The position numbers and the translations under genes are program-made. This document shows, piece after piece, positions 7,058-7,272 of a stretch of 7,272 nt of DNA. The notes beneath the pieces were generated by a model that was not told where the DNA came from, searched no databases, and saw only the letters and a program-made list of their open reading frames with translations. The DNA comes from Porticoccaceae bacterium (GTDB lineage Bacteria > Pseudomonadota > Gammaproteobacteria > Pseudomonadales > Porticoccaceae): the NCBI GenBank assembly GCA_023228865.1, contig JALOAH010000140.1, forward strand, positions 1 to 7,272, read 5' to 3'. The stretch's first letter is position 1. Each line of letters begins with the position of its first letter.

Positions 7058-7142
7058 GATTGATTCCGTTTTCGTCACTCCCGCTCAGGCGAAGTGACGA
7101 AAAATCAATCGACTATAGATTCCCGCCTGCGCGGGAATGACA
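7058..7142. repeat. Composite inverted repeat, REP/BIME-like element
   Basis: Two copies of a repeat face each other: CGTCACTCCCGCTCAGGCG (7073-7091) and CGCCTGCGCGGGAATGACA (7124-7142), 16 of 19 bases matching when one is reverse-complemented. The right copy contains the perfect hairpin ATTCCCGC-CTGC-GCGGGAAT (7119-7138). The left half folds on its own: TTTTCGTCACT (7069-7079) pairs with AGTGACGAAAA (7093-7103), and GATTGAT (7058-7064) with ATCAATC (7104-7110) past a 4-nt bulge. The GTCATTCCCGC core is a widespread dispersed repeat in proteobacteria. The element begins 15 nt after the stop at 7042. It may end transcription or protect the 3' end of the message, and could be a non-autonomous mobile unit. 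Confidence 0.7.
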
Positions 7143-7178
7143 TTAATCAGAATTTCCCTATCTTTGTAAAAGGTAAAA

Positions 7179-7272
7179 ATGGATTATAAGCAAAATCCCA
7201 CAAATGAATGGCTGGAGTCTGTGAGAGCAAGGTTTCCTACAGAGACAACTGTAGACGAAACCCTGACTCGAA
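7179..7272 (+). CDS. N-terminus of a further gene, possibly a phosphotransferase-family protein, cut by window edge
   Basis: Seen: ATG at 7179 with AAAAGG (7168-7173) 5 nt before it, then 31 codons with no stop to the window end: MDYKQNPTNEWLESVRARFP, then TETTVDETLTR. The start and ribosome site are convincing, so a real gene is likely. Inferred: the WLESVRARFPTE...VDETLTR pattern resembles, from memory, the start of phosphotransferase proteins (aminoglycoside/ecdysteroid-kinase-like fold) found near DUF7064 genes in sphingomonads and actinobacteria. Thirty-one residues hold none of the catalytic motifs (HGD, DxD), so this family call is weak. It runs in the same direction as the DUF7064 gene but is separated by the repeat element. 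Confidence 0.5.
   Translation, partial: MDYKQNPTNEWLESVRARFPTETTVDETLTR

Noticed and set aside
5930..7078. Long open frame on the minus strand opposite the DUF7064 gene
   Set aside because: It lies fully opposite a gene with a good ribosome site and recognisable family motifs, its translation resembles no family I know, and its start falls inside the repeat element.
7058..7142. CRISPR-like repeat unit
   Set aside because: Only two diverged, inverted copies and no spacers; the core matches a dispersed REP-like repeat instead.

Overview
The window looks like a piece of a marine or environmental gammaproteobacterial chromosome (Cellvibrionales / Spongiibacteraceae / Halieaceae type). I base this on overall protein style, roughly 50% GC, a TonB-dependent receptor of the Caulobacter/sphingomonad/marine-gamma kind, and a REP-like 'GTCATTCCCGCGCAGGCGGGAAT' repeat. 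The taxonomic call is an inference; no rRNA or other marker gene is present.

Layout. (1) 1-1299 (+): 3' part of a LuxC-family acyl-CoA reductase, cut off by the left edge. (2) 1365-2189 (+): an aldo-keto reductase very close in pattern to DkgB, 65 nt downstream and probably in the same operon. (3) 2190-2400: convergent intergenic gap with hairpins and no convincing gene. (4) 2401-3351 (-): an AraC-family regulator. (5) 3352-3596: divergent control region. It holds a good sigma70-type promoter for the araC-like gene, with TGGCA/TGCCA elements across and downstream of its -10. (6) 3597-5933 (+): a complete TonB-dependent outer-membrane receptor with signal peptide and TonB box. (7) 6077-7042 (+): a DUF7064/DUF7065-type protein (AttH/CrtC lipocalin-like fold) carrying a DHSWGPR motif. 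(8) 7058-7142: a composite inverted-repeat (REP/BIME-like) element. (9) 7179-end (+): the first 31 codons of another gene, tentatively a phosphotransferase (APH/ecdysteroid-kinase-like) family member.

How they may work together (inference). The receptor would import a scarce, probably hydrophobic or bulky compound under control of the divergent AraC-type regulator. The DUF7064 protein, the possible small-molecule kinase, the acyl-CoA reductase and the aldo-keto reductase would act on it or its breakdown products, the last two by reducing an acyl-CoA to an aldehyde and perhaps on to an alcohol. The substrate cannot be read from the sequence. I see no CRISPR array, tRNA, rRNA, transposase or phage gene. 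The most interesting content is this combination of a LuxC-type reductase without visible luciferase, a dedicated receptor/regulator pair and a poorly characterised DUF7064 protein.
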